Shown here: piece after piece, positions 23,340 to 36,577 of the stretch
How the letters are laid out: every line of letters begins with the position of its first letter
Position numbering within the stretch: the first letter of the stretch is position 1
Source of the DNA: Trichoplax adhaerens
Lineage: Eukaryota; Placozoa; Uniplacotomia; Trichoplacea; Trichoplacidae
Direction of reading: 5' to 3'
Assembly (NCBI RefSeq): GCF_000150275.1
Contig: NW_002060950.1
Location: 3,257,567-3,320,820 of the forward strand
DNA length: 63,254 bases
The notes under the pieces: model-generated
What the model was told of the DNA's origin: nothing
The model's database searches: none
What the model saw: only the letters and a program-made list of their open reading frames with translations
Made by a program: the position numbers and the translations under genes

Positions 23340-24025
23340 TTATAAATTAAGGTTATAATTTATTTTACTCAAGCTAAACTGCTGATTTTGGGCTTTTAAC
23401 AGCATTAGATTAATACCTTGACTATAGGATGTAAGCTTATGCTATATGATTTCGTATGGAAATGATTGCTTGTAAAAATAATCGAAGTCTGTTTGTGAGG
23501 TTGATAGATCAAGAATCTTCAAAAAACTTTAGTAAATTAAGATTTATTGAACAAAACCTCCTTTACGAAGATACAACGTAATCAATTAGCTGAGAACCTC
23601 TAACGGGAAAGAACTAACTTACTATACTAAACTACTCGCTTATATACCTTTCCGCGTTTACAGTCTTAGCACCTTACTTACTACACACTTCAGTATTAGC
23701 ATCTCGAATACAGGCTAGTTTACACCTTTCATGTGAAGCTCTCATGTGAGCACTGTAGCGCTCCTCTTCAAAAGGATTACAGCTACTAAGCTAGCTATAT
23801 TTAATACTTAAGCTTCTAACGAGTATATCTATCACATGTTGAACACAACACCTACGGTAGACATTACTAAATATATCATCAACTTAGAATACAATATTAC
23901 ACTGTCTTACACTGTTTTATCTTAGCCGTTTTCGATTAATTATATGAGAGGTGCAAATTGAATTCACTCTCACGGACAGGCGGAATAATAAACGTAGGTT
24001 TTAAGCTACTCTCTCGGTTGTGACG
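23340..24025 (+). repeat. Repeat J, copy 2, split by LTR-F
   Basis: The right part (23912-24025) and left part (about 23340-23488) match repeat J copy 1 on either side of the LTR-F insertion. Excising LTR-F and one ctgtt rejoins the alignment. The left limit is approximate. Confidence 0.4.
23494..23911 (-). mobile_element. Solo LTR, family F
   Basis: A 418-bp LTR that on the + strand begins TGTGAGGTTGATAG and ends ACTGTCTTACA, with a perfect duplication ctgtt (23489-23493 and 23912-23916). Read on the - strand it has the expected order: a TATA box (GGTATATAAGCG, around 23640-23647), AATAAA (complement of 23543-23548) and an end about 50 bases later. No internal region adjoins it and no second copy was seen here. 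Confidence 0.75.
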
Positions 24026-24122
24026 GTTTATAGCATTTCATAAGGATTTGCTTAACTTCAATATCTCAGATTAAGAGTTAGAGGTCACGAACCTATAGTA
24101 ATAGTAAAAGACTATCACTCGG

Positions 24123-24753
24123 TGTTACGATACACTGCTCGTTTTGATATTAATTTGTTATAGCTTGTGTAGATTAGGATTAACTTGATTAAATAATATA
24201 CTGTTAATGTTGTTGTTGATCAAATGTTTAAGGTGTTAGACCGTCATGTTTGTGATAAAAGCTTAACACTTTATTAGTCTACTGTTAGCTGCTAACAATA
24301 CATGTTAGTAATTAATTTTCCTTACTGAAACCTTAGTGATATATCTTATTATGATGCATATATACTTTTAGAAGGGTGTTTTTGTTGTTTTCGCACCTGA
24401 TCTTCCACGAGAACATAAAAGACCGGTGTCTGAAGATTGAGCTCTTCAGTTAGGGCGTACGTCAGTCTAGTCTAGTCTAGTTGAACATAGTTCGATAGCT
24501 AGTAGAGATAGTAGAGGTAGCTTGCTGGTTGAACTAATAATTTTAATTTGTGTAAGTTCTCTTAAGTAACAAATATAGAAATAATTCTTTTATCACCTTG
24601 TTCACTGATTGTAGTGCTACAGCTATAGTAGTATTCGGTCGTTGGGACTATTGCACGTGGTACTATAGCAAATCATGTCTCTTAGAGTTAGTAGGAGATG
24701 TTCTTTATTAGCGTTAGTGTGTGGACATACTTTGTTACTAGTGGACGGTAACA
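24123..24753 (+). mobile_element. Solo LTR, family E, copy 1
   Basis: 631 bp with ends TGTTACGATACACTG and GTGGACGGTAACA, flanked by a perfect duplication ctcgg (24118-24122 and 24754-24758). A CATAAAAGACC box near 24414 is a possible promoter, followed by a short tagtc tandem (about 24469-24480). The last ~160 bases match, in reverse, the deleted copy at 49898-50051, which supports a real repeat family and orients this copy forward. Confidence 0.78.
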
Positions 24754-24758
24754 CTCGG

Positions 24759-25500
24759 CCATCGCAAAGATTTAATATTTAAAATTAATTCTAGCCCTTT
24801 ATTATTAGTAGATGCTACAAATAATAAATCCAAACAATTCTTATACATAATTAATTGAATCCTTAAGGCGAGCAACATGCCACTTGATTTTAAATTGTAT
24901 TCAATAATTTTTAGGAATAGTCTACCTTTTGAATTTGATTTTTAATTTAGACTACTTAATATTTAGCAGCAATCAACTGGTCAAGTTCCATGAAAGCCCA
25001 AAAAAATAATAACGTTTTTTCCGAAAAATACAGATTAGCGTTTTTGTTGGGAAGATCGAAGAGTTTTTGATTAGTTTTGATCATATTACTTGCTGGAGGC
25101 ATATCGTTATGATTTATTTTTGTTTTTTCATTGACCAAAAGGTGACTTCTAATTTTTCTAACGAAATGAATTGAATACTTTGACGGATCTGAAGATCTAG
25201 TCATTATTAATTACTGTATCTCAATACTAGATTTAGTAGGTATGCTTTAGATCGGACTAGAAATCGAATTAATTGTGGATTCCGTAAGTACATATATTAC
25301 TAGAACATCAACGCACATTAATATAAGTAACTATGATTCATCTCCTCCATTTAAGATTAGATACATTCTAAACTTAGTTAAGATCAATCTACAATACAAC
25401 GCCCCTAGTTAGTGACTTGTTCACCGTTTGTCTACCAGGTAATAATTACGTTCCAAAAGGTTATGTAGCAAATGATAGAGTTAATTTTAGATGTTGTCAA
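24759..25500. other. Intergenic, nothing firm
   Basis: An 82-codon ORF on the - strand (24956-25204) has no recognisable domain, signal peptide or homologue that I know. An ORF of that length is expected by chance in this composition. Confidence 0.35.
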
Positions 25501-26020
25501 TGTCACACTATAAACTATCGTGAAAAATAGATGGTCAAAATTTAGTGAATTTAACATTCGTATACAGTGATAGCAATTAAATACTCGCAGGAGAAATCTT
25601 TTAATTATAATTCACTACAGCAAATTATTCGTTGAGCTCAATAAGAATTTAATATAGTAACTAAGATCAATAGAGTATAGTATGGTCTTAGTAATTATAA
25701 GTTGGATTGATAGCAAATAGTTGGTTATATTTAAATGGCTTTGTGAATAGATCGACCGTAGTCTAACTGTCTGAAAAGTTACTGAGTAAATGTCTACTTC
25801 CACGAATGCTATCGTATTAGTTCAGCTGCTGAACTAAGAGCAATTGTTAGAATGTTTGAACGACTGTGATCACTTATAGTATCGATTCTGGTAGATTGAC
25901 AAATAAATTAATTCTCTAGTATCGTAACGTTAAAGAAACGGCGTCTGAATTTCTATAAATTGTTATAGGATACTAGTTCCCAGAAACTCCGGAAGCAAAG
26001 ATCACGACTCTTATTCCGAT
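25501..26020 (+). mobile_element. Solo LTR, family B, copy 3 (diverged)
   Basis: The start TGTCACACTATAAACTATCGTGAA matches the B start, and ggcgtctgaatttc with ggatact near 25940-25975 match the B 3' half. The end is approximate and no target duplication was found, so it is an old copy. Confidence 0.55.
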
Positions 26021-29000
26021 AAAGATTCATGAAAGCTAGAGTATCCAAGCGAAATTAAAGACGCTTTACACAGATCAAATGAGATTAATTAAGGTTCTGT
26101 AGACGGTAGTGATAAGAATAAGTTGTAATGCATGAGCAGTAACGGCTAAATTAAAATATATCACAAAATTGGGTAATATTTGTAAAATTGAGGCTTTGGT
26201 AACGAGTCAGAGCGACACACCGCATGCCAAAATCTTACATTAAGTTACGTAAAAGTGTTTATGTAAGGTAAGAACTCTGTTATCCTTAAGATTTAGACCT
26301 TTCCTTAGAGTTTAGTGTTGAATGGCAGAAGCGAGTATTGACAAGCATCGAAAATGGGCTAAACATGATTTCAGTTGTTTATTAGTCTCCTATAATATCG
26401 GATTTCTTGTTGTACATCAAATTAGTTTTATGTTGCTGGCTATGCAAATTTTAATAAGTTTTTGCTTTTCCTATCGTCTCTTAATTGCCTCCGATAACTA
26501 ATAAAGACGACACTTTCCAGCAAGGATATAAATCCACTCTAAATTTAATGCTATCAGACATAATTCAAAGTCGGCTACAGTATTTCCATCAAGATCGACT
26601 TTTAAAGCATTCCACGTTTGCTTTCAATACTATTACGGTATTTTATTCCATTAGATATTTTAAATTAATTGCTTTTACTATGCATTAAATTAATTTCACT
26701 GCAATGATAATTAATTTTTAATTAAATAATCATGTTCAGGTCTAAAATTCAAAATAAAGTTTGTTTACTAGGCTTAAACAAAATAATGACGAAACAGCTG
26801 CATTTTATTGATATAATAGTGAATATCGCTATAACAACGATATTTAAAAAGACAAGACTTTTACTTTTAAATATCTTCAATAGAAACCTTATCAATTATC
26901 AATCCAACAAAGATCTTATCATTAATCGAAAGCAGTTTCGTAATTTTATTAAAAACAGTGTACGTTACAATATGAACGCTTTACGGGTTGCGTTCGTAGG
27001 CAAGAAATAAAGCGCAGTAATAGTAATGTTTGATTAAGATCGAGCCACTAATGTATCATACCTTATAACCAGATTATTGAATCTAATCTCTTATAAATTA
27101 TTTACTTGCGTATGAATAGAGCATTCAAATTTCATTACTACTTCGTTTGCTATGTGCACAAATATGCAATGGCAAATTAGCAGCAAAGTAAACCTAAATT
27201 TTTGCCACTTGAAAGGCAATTAAACCATCTTGCCAAATATATGTGCTGACGCCTGATTTACATTACACTTTACAAATTTGAGCAATTTATAATGATAGCT
27301 CAAGGAATCTTGAGTTTATGTCTAGGTAGATGGATATTGTTTATTATAGCTAAAGAGAGTTTAAGATTTATTTAAATGAATTTCATTACGTGAGAATAAA
27401 GTTAGGATTTTTACGTATAAATTCAGATTTCAGCTTGAATTTTACTATGAACTTTCGAAATATAATTTATTATAACTACAGATTGTCAGCTATTTTTACC
27501 GTAGTTTCAGACAATAGACATAGAATTTTCATTCATTTTAACGATTGTTAATCATTATATTGAAAACTAATCTTTAATTTTTTCCAATTAACTTGATTTC
27601 AGTGTAACCTAGCAATACAAATATTATCGAATCTAAGACAGATTTAAATGTAGAAAGCATAACAGATATAGACATTGTTTTAAATTTCGATAATGACTTA
27701 TAAAATAAAGTTTGACGTCAAAAATAGCTGATGCTAAATTAAAAGCATTAATAACTACCGTTTATTTCGTGTTCCTAGATTATTATTAGGCATAGAGAGC
27801 ACTGAAATATAGGGATAAGAATGGTATAGCAAGAATAGAAATTCAAACTTCAATTTTAAATATAGTACAATAGTAAAATGAAGTAAAATATCTGAACAAT
27901 AATTATTCCTCGGCTTAATTTTACAAATTCTGTGTTGGTATCCAATTACAAATTTAGCTTCCTAATTCAAACTATACTTAAAAGAAATTTAAATTCTACT
28001 CCTTGATATGAATAATTGGAGATGGTTCACGGGATATAAAATTTTTTACAAAAGTTTAGGAGATACAATTTGATACGACAACTCCTGTTTACTTACTAAT
28101 GAGATGTTTCAGCTTAGTATACTACTTATTATACTAAAAAGGAGCATTGCATCGCACAAGAACAGAATTAATAATTTCTGAAAGCGCTTCAAACGGTGAC
28201 GCATTATTTGCAAAGCCATTACTATAACATTTTGCAATGTGTCATGGCTGCGATAATAACTTGTATTCATGACAACTACTGACAAGTTATAATTTTTTGG
28301 ATTTATGATACGATTTAGTCTCGTTATATGTCATGTTATTTAATAACAAATAATGACTTTTACTTATAATTATTGAAATTATTGTTTGGCTCATACTAGA
28401 AACGAAAATCAAGTAATTTCGCTAATTTCTATACAATTAATACTTACAATTTATCAGACTGGAGCTAAGATATATTAATACAAGATATTAATCTTCAACC
28501 AAAATTCAATTTAAGAAAAAACTTCTAATTCTACAATAATTCGACAACTTAGTTTAAATTTTATTCATGCAAAATTTTCTATTAATATTGTCATCTTGCT
28601 TGTTTACTACAATCAATTACCTCTATATCGTTTAAAGCTTCATTTAACATGAAAGCTAACGTCAATATTCAATTCAGAATATATCATCCATTGAGTCATC
28701 TAATTCAATATCAAGCGTCAAGGCAGAAACTTTATTTTCAATAGTAGAAAATATTAAGAACAGATTAAATCTTTTAGCTATTATTTAAAATTTTATGGCA
28801 CTGTTTGCTTTTGAATTGGTGGGAGGACACAAATTTATTAGCAATAAATGTACTAGACATTTGTTGTTTTTAATTGAGACAAAATCTGATTCTTTGATAT
28901 CATAAATTAATCCAACTGAAGACAAAACTCTCGGGTTGATTTGTACAATATCATATTGATACTGTATTCGTTTTTCATCCATATAAAAAGCATCATTAAG

Positions 29001-29126
29001 TTGTATTATGTGCAGTTCAAGAAAGTCAACCAAAACTTAAGGAAATTTAAAGATTTTTCAACGTATGATAGTTACGGAATTTAACAACGAAAAGTAATAT
29101 CTCTCTAAGTTTAAATTTGGATCATT
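26021..29126. other. Intergenic spacer before receptor 5
   Basis: About 3.1 kb with no supported gene. ORFs of 67 and 92 codons (26485-26688, 26732-27010) and an 82-codon ORF on the - strand (28785-29033, 93 bp head-to-head with receptor 5) show no motif that I recognise. Confidence 0.35.
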
Positions 29127-30224
29127 ATGAATATCACATTATGTACTAGCAGCCTCTGTAGAAACGCTTCTAGCAATCTTGCTTCACCATTAGGATTCTC
29201 AACTGCGACTACTTTAATGATCGGTGGTTCAATTGGAATTATTCCCAACATTATTATCATAGCTGGTATCTACCTAAAATCATCATTGCATAAACCCACT
29301 TATTATTTAATTGCTAACTTAGCTGCAAGCGATATTATGCTCGGAATAGGAACAATATTAAATGTCATATTAGCATTAATCGATTATCAAATTGGAATAT
29401 CTAGAAAGATTCATTTATTATTATGTAAAATAATCGTTATCCTACCAAATACTTGGTCTTATACTGCTTCTATACAAACCTTAGTTATAATTAGCGCCGA
29501 ACGATATCAAGCTATATTTCGTCCGACCAAAGTATTAACAACCAGAAGAGTAAAATGGTTATGCCTCATAGCATGGGGAATATCATTAATAGTTTCAATT
29601 CCTCCTGCTATCGATGCATCAATCAGAAGACCAAAATTGCGATTTTGTATTAATAATGGAAAATACACTTATTGGACAACGGTGATTAACCTTGTCTTAT
29701 TTATTTTCCAGTTTGCCCTTCCAGCTGTCGTTATGACTGTACTATATTCATTAATACTTCGCCAATTGAGTAGAGGAAGCATCGTTGGACAAATTGAATC
29801 AAGAAAAAGTAAAAAGCTTAAACGTAGAACTATCTATATGCTATTAATAACAACATTTACGTTTCTAGCATTAGCAACACCTTGGGCACTAACTTTAGCA
29901 ATTGTAGCAATTACAGGCAAAATAACCTCACAAATCATTTCAAGCACAAATAATCCAACAATTCGATCGATAATTCGCCTCAGTATATTAATGCTTCCCT
30001 TCACAACATTGTATAATCCTGTGATATATTGTATATTTAATAACCAAATTCGGCAGTTATTCATTCCAACTTGTAAATTATTTGCCAGAAGTAAATACTT
30101 TGCTGTTCTTCCAGTAGCACAGCAAGACTCTAACAATATGAATAATAAAGATTCAACACCAGTAGTGCTAACAGCTCATTCCCAATCATTATCCAAGCAA
30201 GATACTTTAGCAACAATTCCGTGA
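29127..30224 (+). CDS. Class A GPCR, group II, receptor 5
   Basis: An intact intronless 365-residue receptor. The N-terminus carries sequons N2 and N13 and the pair C6...C11-R-N typical of group II here. Landmarks are N41 (TM1), D69 (NLAASD), C100, E125-R126-Y127, W150 and P159, C174, P199 and Y207, P252-W253 (LATPW) and N297-P298-x2-Y301. The third inner loop is short and ends LKRRTIYML, a block shared with receptors 3 and 9. The C-tail has a Cys (C316) suited to palmitoylation, then a Ser/Thr-rich end. It is the closest intact relative of the broken copy at 35250 and resembles receptor 7. It is predicted to signal through G proteins at the cell surface; ligand unknown. Confidence 0.93.
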   Translation: MNITLCTSSLCRNASSNLASPLGFSTATTLMIGGSIGIIPNIIIIAGIYLKSSLHKPTYYLIANLAASDIMLGIGTILNVILALIDYQIGISRKIHLLLCKIIVILPNTWSYTASIQTLVIISAERYQAIFRPTKVLTTRRVKWLCLIAWGISLIVSIPPAIDASIRRPKLRFCINNGKYTYWTTVINLVLFIFQFALPAVVMTVLYSLILRQLSRGSIVGQIESRKSKKLKRRTIYMLLITTFTFLALATPWALTLAIVAITGKITSQIISSTNNPTIRSIIRLSILMLPFTTLYNPVIYCIFNNQIRQLFIPTCKLFARSKYFAVLPVAQQDSNNMNNKDSTPVVLTAHSQSLSKQDTLATIP

Positions 30225-31201
30225 TATATAGATCGAAATTTCGTCTTTCATATTTTTGATCTATTACCTAGCACTGAGTAAAAATTAAGTGCCACGGTAT
30301 CGCGTTTACAATTTTGCAATGTATCACTTGATCTAAAAAATTCTATGTCTGTATTCTTGTCACTATTATGAATGCGCGATTCATAAGTATCAACATCTAC
30401 AAAACTAAGGCCGGCGTTTAAGTGTTTAGTTTAACACAGAATACCCATTGATAATGTTCGCTGTATAAATGCTATAATTGGACTTGTTACAAAAATTGAC
30501 GATAATTAATTTCAGTAGTTATACCTTCCTATAACATGTATTTCCTTTACTTACCCTACTTTTACTATCAATTATGTGAATAGCATTTCTGTCATATATA
30601 AAATGTATTTAACTTTAGCAATGAGAAAACACTGTATTACAAGCAGCCTTGAAAGATACAGCAAGAGCAGATTATTAATCATTTAGAATTTAACTGAGGT
30701 ATTTATTTTATCTATCATTTAAATTTTAAAGTGACAAATAAGTAGTTTCAGCTTTAGTTATTATCTTTACATACTGTTCTTAATTTATTCATGTGCTAAA
30801 AATGAACCATTTTAGTGAAATAAAATTCTCATTTTGTTTGTTTGAGCGAATGCGATATAGCCCTACATGCGCTCTGCTATTGGTGCTAAGAATGGATTGT
30901 ATTAAGTTAATATTATAGTTATCCTCTAATAGCTTCAAATTTTACACTTGTTTATTTGTCCGAGATATCTTAACATTTAGGATTGAAATCGCTCTTAAGC
31001 TACAAAAATAACCTAAATCATTGATATTTATTAACTATCACTTCCATTAAAGAAACAAAAATAAACACTGAAAGGTGATTTAAATAATTACTATCACCCA
31101 TTGATTGTCTACATAATAATTGCAGATAGGAAAAAATTTGACACCAAAGAAGATATAGCAATCAGTAGCTTTATCTTCCTATTATTTTGGATTTATTATT
31201 A
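30225..31201. other. Intergenic spacer
   Basis: No gene was recognised. AATAAA hexamers occur (for example near 30819), but none can be assigned. The end abuts the LTR-A target duplication (31202-31206). Confidence 0.4.
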
Positions 31202-31206
31202 ATCAT

Positions 31207-31829
31207 TGTCACAAAACAGCTTTGCAATAAGATAACGTAATGTACGATCAATAAGTCAATTCCTTGAACCACGTATCAAGGAACGATATCTGCACTATCA
31301 CGAACACTTTTGCTCTACTAGCAGACTACACAAAGACTTAGACGCCTCGTATTTTACGTTAAACACTAAGTTTGAGAATTCACTTTATTTCACGATATAC
31401 TGCATTTATATACTATTCCTCAATAGTTTATGAGTCATACAATTAACATTAGAATCATTTACTGAATTAGATATTAATTTTAGCTACTGCTCCCTTAATG
31501 CAGACAACAGTATTTACGAATATAGACATGTAATGACTAATACAGAATAGTCAGATTACGATATGTCCTATCACGGAACATTTCCATGATAATTTACAAT
31601 CTACCATAAGTAAATTACAATCACAATGATTCGAACTGTAAGTAGATGATTTGCATTCCCTATTATAACTATTAATTTCAGTATGAGTATAAGTGTCACT
31701 GTCATAAAAAGTCAGTGCTATATTAAAACACAGTATATCCAAAATAGAAGTTAACTAAATAAGAATAAGCTAACAGAATTATCATAACATAGATATTTCT
31801 ACTCTAATACAGTATATAACACTGTTATA
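31207..31829 (-). mobile_element. Solo LTR, family A, copy 3
   Basis: 623 bp beginning TGTCACAAAACAGC and ending AACACTGTTATA (final CA changed to TA), with a perfect duplication atcat at 31202-31206 and 31830-31834. It has the same orientation as copy 1 and is nearly identical to it, including the TTCCTTGA/TCAAGGAA stem and the TATATAAATGCAG box on the - strand. Confidence 0.87.
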
Positions 31830-31834
31830 ATCAT

Positions 31835-33745
31835 TTAAAAGAATTGAATACCGGCCTTTTTACTAAATCTGAAGATTTGACGCTAATAGTAGTTACTAAG
31901 TTTGGGACGCAGCTGGCTTGATATTTATCTACATTTCTACCAGATCTTGATCGACGCTCTAATTTCTTCATATTTTGTTTAAGGGGAAAGAGATGTCTGT
32001 ATAGAGGAAATAATAATGGCTGACTTCTAGCTGAAAGCTGCGGATACTAAATTGAATGAAATTTTTGTTAACTTTAATTCTAAGATTTAGATAAGTCATG
32101 TCACTTTACGTAGTAGTTTCTTCTAAATACACAATATTTAATGTTATAAATTCAGAGAAATTACATCAGTTACGGTTCTAACAGTATTGATAGCATAATC
32201 TTAGAACACAGATAAGTTAAAAATTTTCAATATTTCGCCAAAATTTTTAGTTGTTCACCGCATTTGAGTTTCTATAACAGGACATTGAAATTCAAGATGA
32301 AATCAGTCCCTAAAGCCTTTTTTGCCCTTGACGGATTTTTATTGTAACTTATACATGATTATAAAAATTACAAATCATGTCAAAATCGCATTAAACATTC
32401 GATAGTCTTCATTGAAGCCGCGTTCACTTGCATCTGCCAACAATATCAAAATAGATGAATCGCCGATATTAAAGTGGAAATAATAAACAGATTATATAGT
32501 AACATAATTTAGAATTACATCCATCATTGTTCTAATAATTCTACATAAACGACAAAATTTGACTGACTACCGCATCATGCGATAGGATAAGACAAAAGCA
32601 ACCACGAATATGATTGTCAACGCGAAGTGATTATAAATGCTTTACGAAATTAGCATCTATAATTAATCCCGATGAAGATCTAATTGCAATACAAAGCAAA
32701 AGTACCAAAATCGAGACCTGTCGTAAGATTCTAAGGTATGTAAGCAATATCTCTGAAATTTGCTTTGATTGATATATTATTAAAAGAGCTATAATTTAAT
32801 ATTGAAAAATTATGGAATGGAAGTTTGCATGGCTGCAATATTCTCAAGATTTTGTCAAAAGTTAAGCATCAATTAATTTCAATTTAAGCAGAAGATTTTG
32901 AATTTAAATGCAAGAATTTTTAATTATTCTAATAACTGTAGAAGCATTGACGACAAAATAATTTATATCGAAACGAAGTAAGACTGCCTGTGTTAGCCAT
33001 AGCTCATTTATACTGTACAAGATTACTTTAATTTATGCGAAAAAATTTATCGATTATAAATTTTTTTCGCCATTTCATTCAATTCTTTTTATGTACTTGA
33101 TTCATTCCAAGCCTATTTTTATTTATAAATAGGAAAATGATGTAAAACCCTTTCTTATAGCAAGTAACGAATTTACTATAAGAACGAATTTGGCCATAAA
33201 ATGTTGACAACTATTAGCGATACTTAGCGTAACTATTGCATGTCATGTCATGTCATTAAACAAAATTATAAATGCGGAACAATCTCAGATGGCAAAAATC
33301 TGAAATATACGATGAAAAAATTTCCTTAGCCTCTACTAACCTGCTAAGGTATCTAATGTTTAATTCTAAGTTTATTATGGTCTAGGCTAATAACCATTAT
33401 GTCAGCATACCACAATGGCAAAAGAAAGCACCATTAACACGTAGCTTCTTCTGAATTAAAGAAGCTTCCATACAAATCGATTATTTCCTGTTTACAGATT
33501 GTCAATTACTAATAATAATTTAACGGTTAAATATGATTTAAAGTTCTGAAAACTTCAAAATCAGTCTCGATGCGTAGTTAATATACTTATTTTCTAGGAT
33601 ATTTTATATGGAGAAGCTGAGTTTTCCACGAGGGATCGTCGTTTTCATATTATATGTCCAAAGCAATTTCGTTCCTTCAACACAAATGTATTCATTTTAG
33701 TCAATTTAGATCATAGTAAAGGTATATTGACTTCTAATATCGCTA
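31835..33745. other. Intergenic spacer
   Basis: No gene was recognised. A small perfect stem (AGCTTCTT / AAGAAGCT, about 33443-33466) is the only structure noted. Confidence 0.4.
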
Positions 33746-35193
33746 TGTAATTAAATGAAAAGTGTAGAAACCAAGCTACTAAACTTCTAACAAACTTTGA
33801 TTCTGTTTTCTTTGCACTCCGGTCGACTTAACAAAACTTTGACAACAAATAAAATTGGAGAAACAACCGATCAACAATTTATTATGAAAAAGTGAGAGAG
33901 TCAGATCAAACAATTTCCAAAGACTTAAATTTAAGTATTATAAGTATACAAATAAAAAACAACGAAAAAACTGAAACTGTCAACAACCAAACAACCTAGC
34001 AAAATCAACAACGCTTTAACTTACAACAGTTCGACTCCTATGGCTTTTAAAATTTAACAAGCTCTTCAAAAAAAATCTTCTTTTGCTCTCTAATTTAAAT
34101 TTTCAGATTGCACTATTATTTAAAGGCTTCGCAGAGAGCCCTCAGTGATACTTAAAATTAAATATTTATCAACCAATCACTTTTAAGATCCATTTTAGAA
34201 AATTACTTTGCATCACCTAAGAAAACAAAAATCATTCAAAGCTTAGACACAAATTACCTCATGATTCACTTACAAAACACCATAAACCCATCAAACTAAC
34301 AATAAAATACTTCAAGCTTCACTTCTAAATAAATTTTCAATCATTATACGTTACAATAGTCTAAAATTAACCTTAAACATCAAGATTTAGTCATAAAAAT
34401 AACGGTCTAACTACTTAACAATCGCACAATCAACACAACCTCTACTATTTGCAATCTTATCTTCTTTCTTCTCAACTAAACTTCCCTAATGTAGCTTTCA
34501 TGTCACTTCATAAAATTTCAAAGTTTCAAATTCACAACAAAAAGTTCAAATTTCAAAAGTCAACTCCTATAATATTTTTCAAAAATTAAAATTCAAACAT
34601 TAAAAAAAATTAAAATTAAAATTATATCGGACATAAATCCGACCGAATCCGGAATCCAAATCCTAAAAATTCGAATTTTATAAAGATCACAGCAAATCGC
34701 TTATCAAAAAATTTTATATAACAACTATGACCACTTTTTTGACATTGGTGTTGACAGTTGATGTTTTAGCGTGAAGTTATACGGTAACTGTACGATTATA
34801 GCCAACATTACAGTACTTTACTGTCATGTTATAAATACCCTTCCTCTACGGATAGGGTTTTGTTACTAAGTCGAATTCGTTTATAATCTCAATATATTAT
34901 CAAAGGCCCTTTCTGTAGACTAGGCGATTGCTTTTAAGTTATTCCTATAGTAATCTTTATAATACCTTGTAAATTAATGGAGAAGAAAAGATGGTGACAT
35001 AAAGATTTGGCAGGGTAAATCTAAAATATACTACCTTTTTCTAGGTATTTTCTGTAATAAATTAAAATAGTTACATACTAAATGCTATAAACGACTGCTT
35101 TTAGTCCTTTATTATAGCTACATGTATAATTTCCTTAACGTACTAACTAAGTATTAAGTACAGGCAATAATATTAGTATATCGAACTTGACGA
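33746..35193 (-). mobile_element. Solo LTR, family D, copy 1 (long)
   Basis: About 1.45 kb that aligns in reverse with 48567-50913. Read on the - strand it has U3-R-U5 order: a TTTAAATA box (near 34122), an AATAAA (near 33882), then a TACA end at 33746. It is A-rich on the + strand. The + strand end near 35193 is eroded (TTGACGAA where copy 2 has the equivalent of GACA), and I found no target duplication. It preserves the uninterrupted sequence ttatgtccgatataattt (reverse of about 34622-34640) into which LTRs inserted in copy 2. Some similarity continues a little beyond 33746, so the limit is approximate. Confidence 0.6.
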
Positions 35194-35249
35194 AGTTCTA
35201 ATTCTGAAATTCAGCTTTAAATCATAATTAAAATAACCGGATTACTTAC

Positions 35250-35985
35250 TGCTAGTACGTTAGCGAAGTCATCGGAATTTTAACAAGCATTATCATGATA
35301 TGGGATATCTACCGTAAGAAATCCTTGCATAAATCGATCTAATACCTTATTGATAATTTCGCTCTCTGCAATATTCTTCTGAGCATAACAATTATAAACA
35401 ATCCAGCTTTGACAATTGCTGTCCAAAGCAATTAACCTTCCAATATTCACAAAATATTGTGCAAAATTTTCACTATATTTCTAAGAACTTGGGCTTGCTC
35501 AGCTTCTATTCAAGCCTCATTATTGTCAGTCTCAAGCGACATCACACCATCTTCAGACCTGCTAAACTGTTAAGCAACAGAAAAGGCAAAGCAACTACGT
35601 ATTTTTCTTTGGTCAATCTTACTTATCATATCGTTTCCGTTTATTATAACTTCGACGAATCTGAATAAACCTCCACATTTATGCATTGGATTTCAACTTA
35701 TGATGCATGGACAATCATCACTAGTAATTTACTCTTCATTTTTCAATTTGCTATTCCAAGCGAGAAAATGATTATGCTATATTCCTTGATACTATTCAAA
35801 TTAAGTAGGAAAGCTATGGTTGGACAAATTCAATCTAAAAGAATTTTCAGCTCAAGCGTCAAGCGATCTATATGCTATCGTTGACAACGTCTCCTTCATT
35901 AGCTTTTTTGCACCATGGGTGATATCGAATGCTTTCGCCTTAATATCAGGAAAAGTGCTGATTAAATCATGACGAAATTCAGGAA
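35250..35985 (+). pseudogene. Broken class A GPCR, group II (receptor 6)
   Basis: A decayed receptor closest to receptor 5. Recognisable pieces are TM1 to inner loop 1 (GIYRKKSLHKS near 35310), TM2 with a changed core (NFALC), the end of TM3 (IIVSLKRHHTIFRPAKLLS, 35519 on, where ERY has become KRH), TM5 (LLFIFQFAIPS...MLYSLIL, 35731 on) and TM6 Pro-Trp (FFAPW near 35911). Stops and frame changes separate them, and the essential Asp, Arg and TM7 are lost. TM7 is absent: soon after TM6 the sequence passes into LTR-B material. ORFs of 67-69 codons here are fragments of this pseudogene, not genes. Confidence 0.88.
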
Positions 35986-36014
35986 GTTCATTTATCCAAG
36001 CTGTCTTGTATGAG

Positions 36015-36577
36015 CGTCACGTTACGAATCACCAAGAAGAGTACATGACTAAATTTAGTGTTTAATATTTATATATAGAGATAACTAATACAGTAAGAGC
36101 TATGGTAATTATTATTATTTTGTTACAGTAAATTATACTGTATTGTAGTAAGAGTTCTCATAAGGTAACTAATATTAATTGATGATAGTGCTATGTCTTG
36201 TAACGCTTGTGGTGAATATTCTGAAGATATTCAATTGTAGATGATACTATAAATAATTCTATGTGTGGATATACTGTAGTCTAATGTTCTAGAATCGTTT
36301 AGTATATGTCCAAAATTATGAATACTGTCTGTATTAATTTAGCTATCCGATATGAGCTATATTTCATGAACTGTTATGACTCATACATGATAGCTGCTGC
36401 CGAAGTGTATTTAAGCTCGGCAGATAGTAGAATAAAAGAATAATTATATAGTTGTTTTAACGTAGAAGCAAAGGCGTCTAAATTCTTGTGAAGTAGTTAA
36501 GGGATACTGAATCCCGTAAACTATAGTAATTTAGAAATTTGTTTACGTTATATTTGTCGCGAATCTGGTTTGTAACA
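36015..36577 (+). mobile_element. Solo LTR, family B, copy 4, nested
   Basis: It begins CGTCACGTTACGAA (first base changed from T) and ends CTGGTTTGTAACA, with a perfect duplication atgag at 36010-36014 and 36578-36582. It has a TATTTAAGC box (about 36408) and AATAAA (near 36432). The sequence to the right is another family B piece in reverse orientation, so this copy landed inside an older one. Confidence 0.75.

Noticed and set aside
24956-25204. 82-codon - strand ORF, and others of similar size (28785-29033, 26732-27010, 12742-12966, 11225-11461)
   Set aside because: At this base composition stops take roughly 7-8% of codons, so on the order of ten or more ORFs of 80 codons are expected by chance in six frames of 63 kb. 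None shows a recognisable motif.
29834-30136. 100-codon - strand ORF inside receptor 5 (also 58314-58664 inside receptor 9)
   Set aside because: Antisense shadows of conserved TM codons.
35459-35884. ORFs of 69 and 67 codons as small membrane proteins
   Set aside because: They are fragments of the broken receptor 6 (end of TM3 and TM5).
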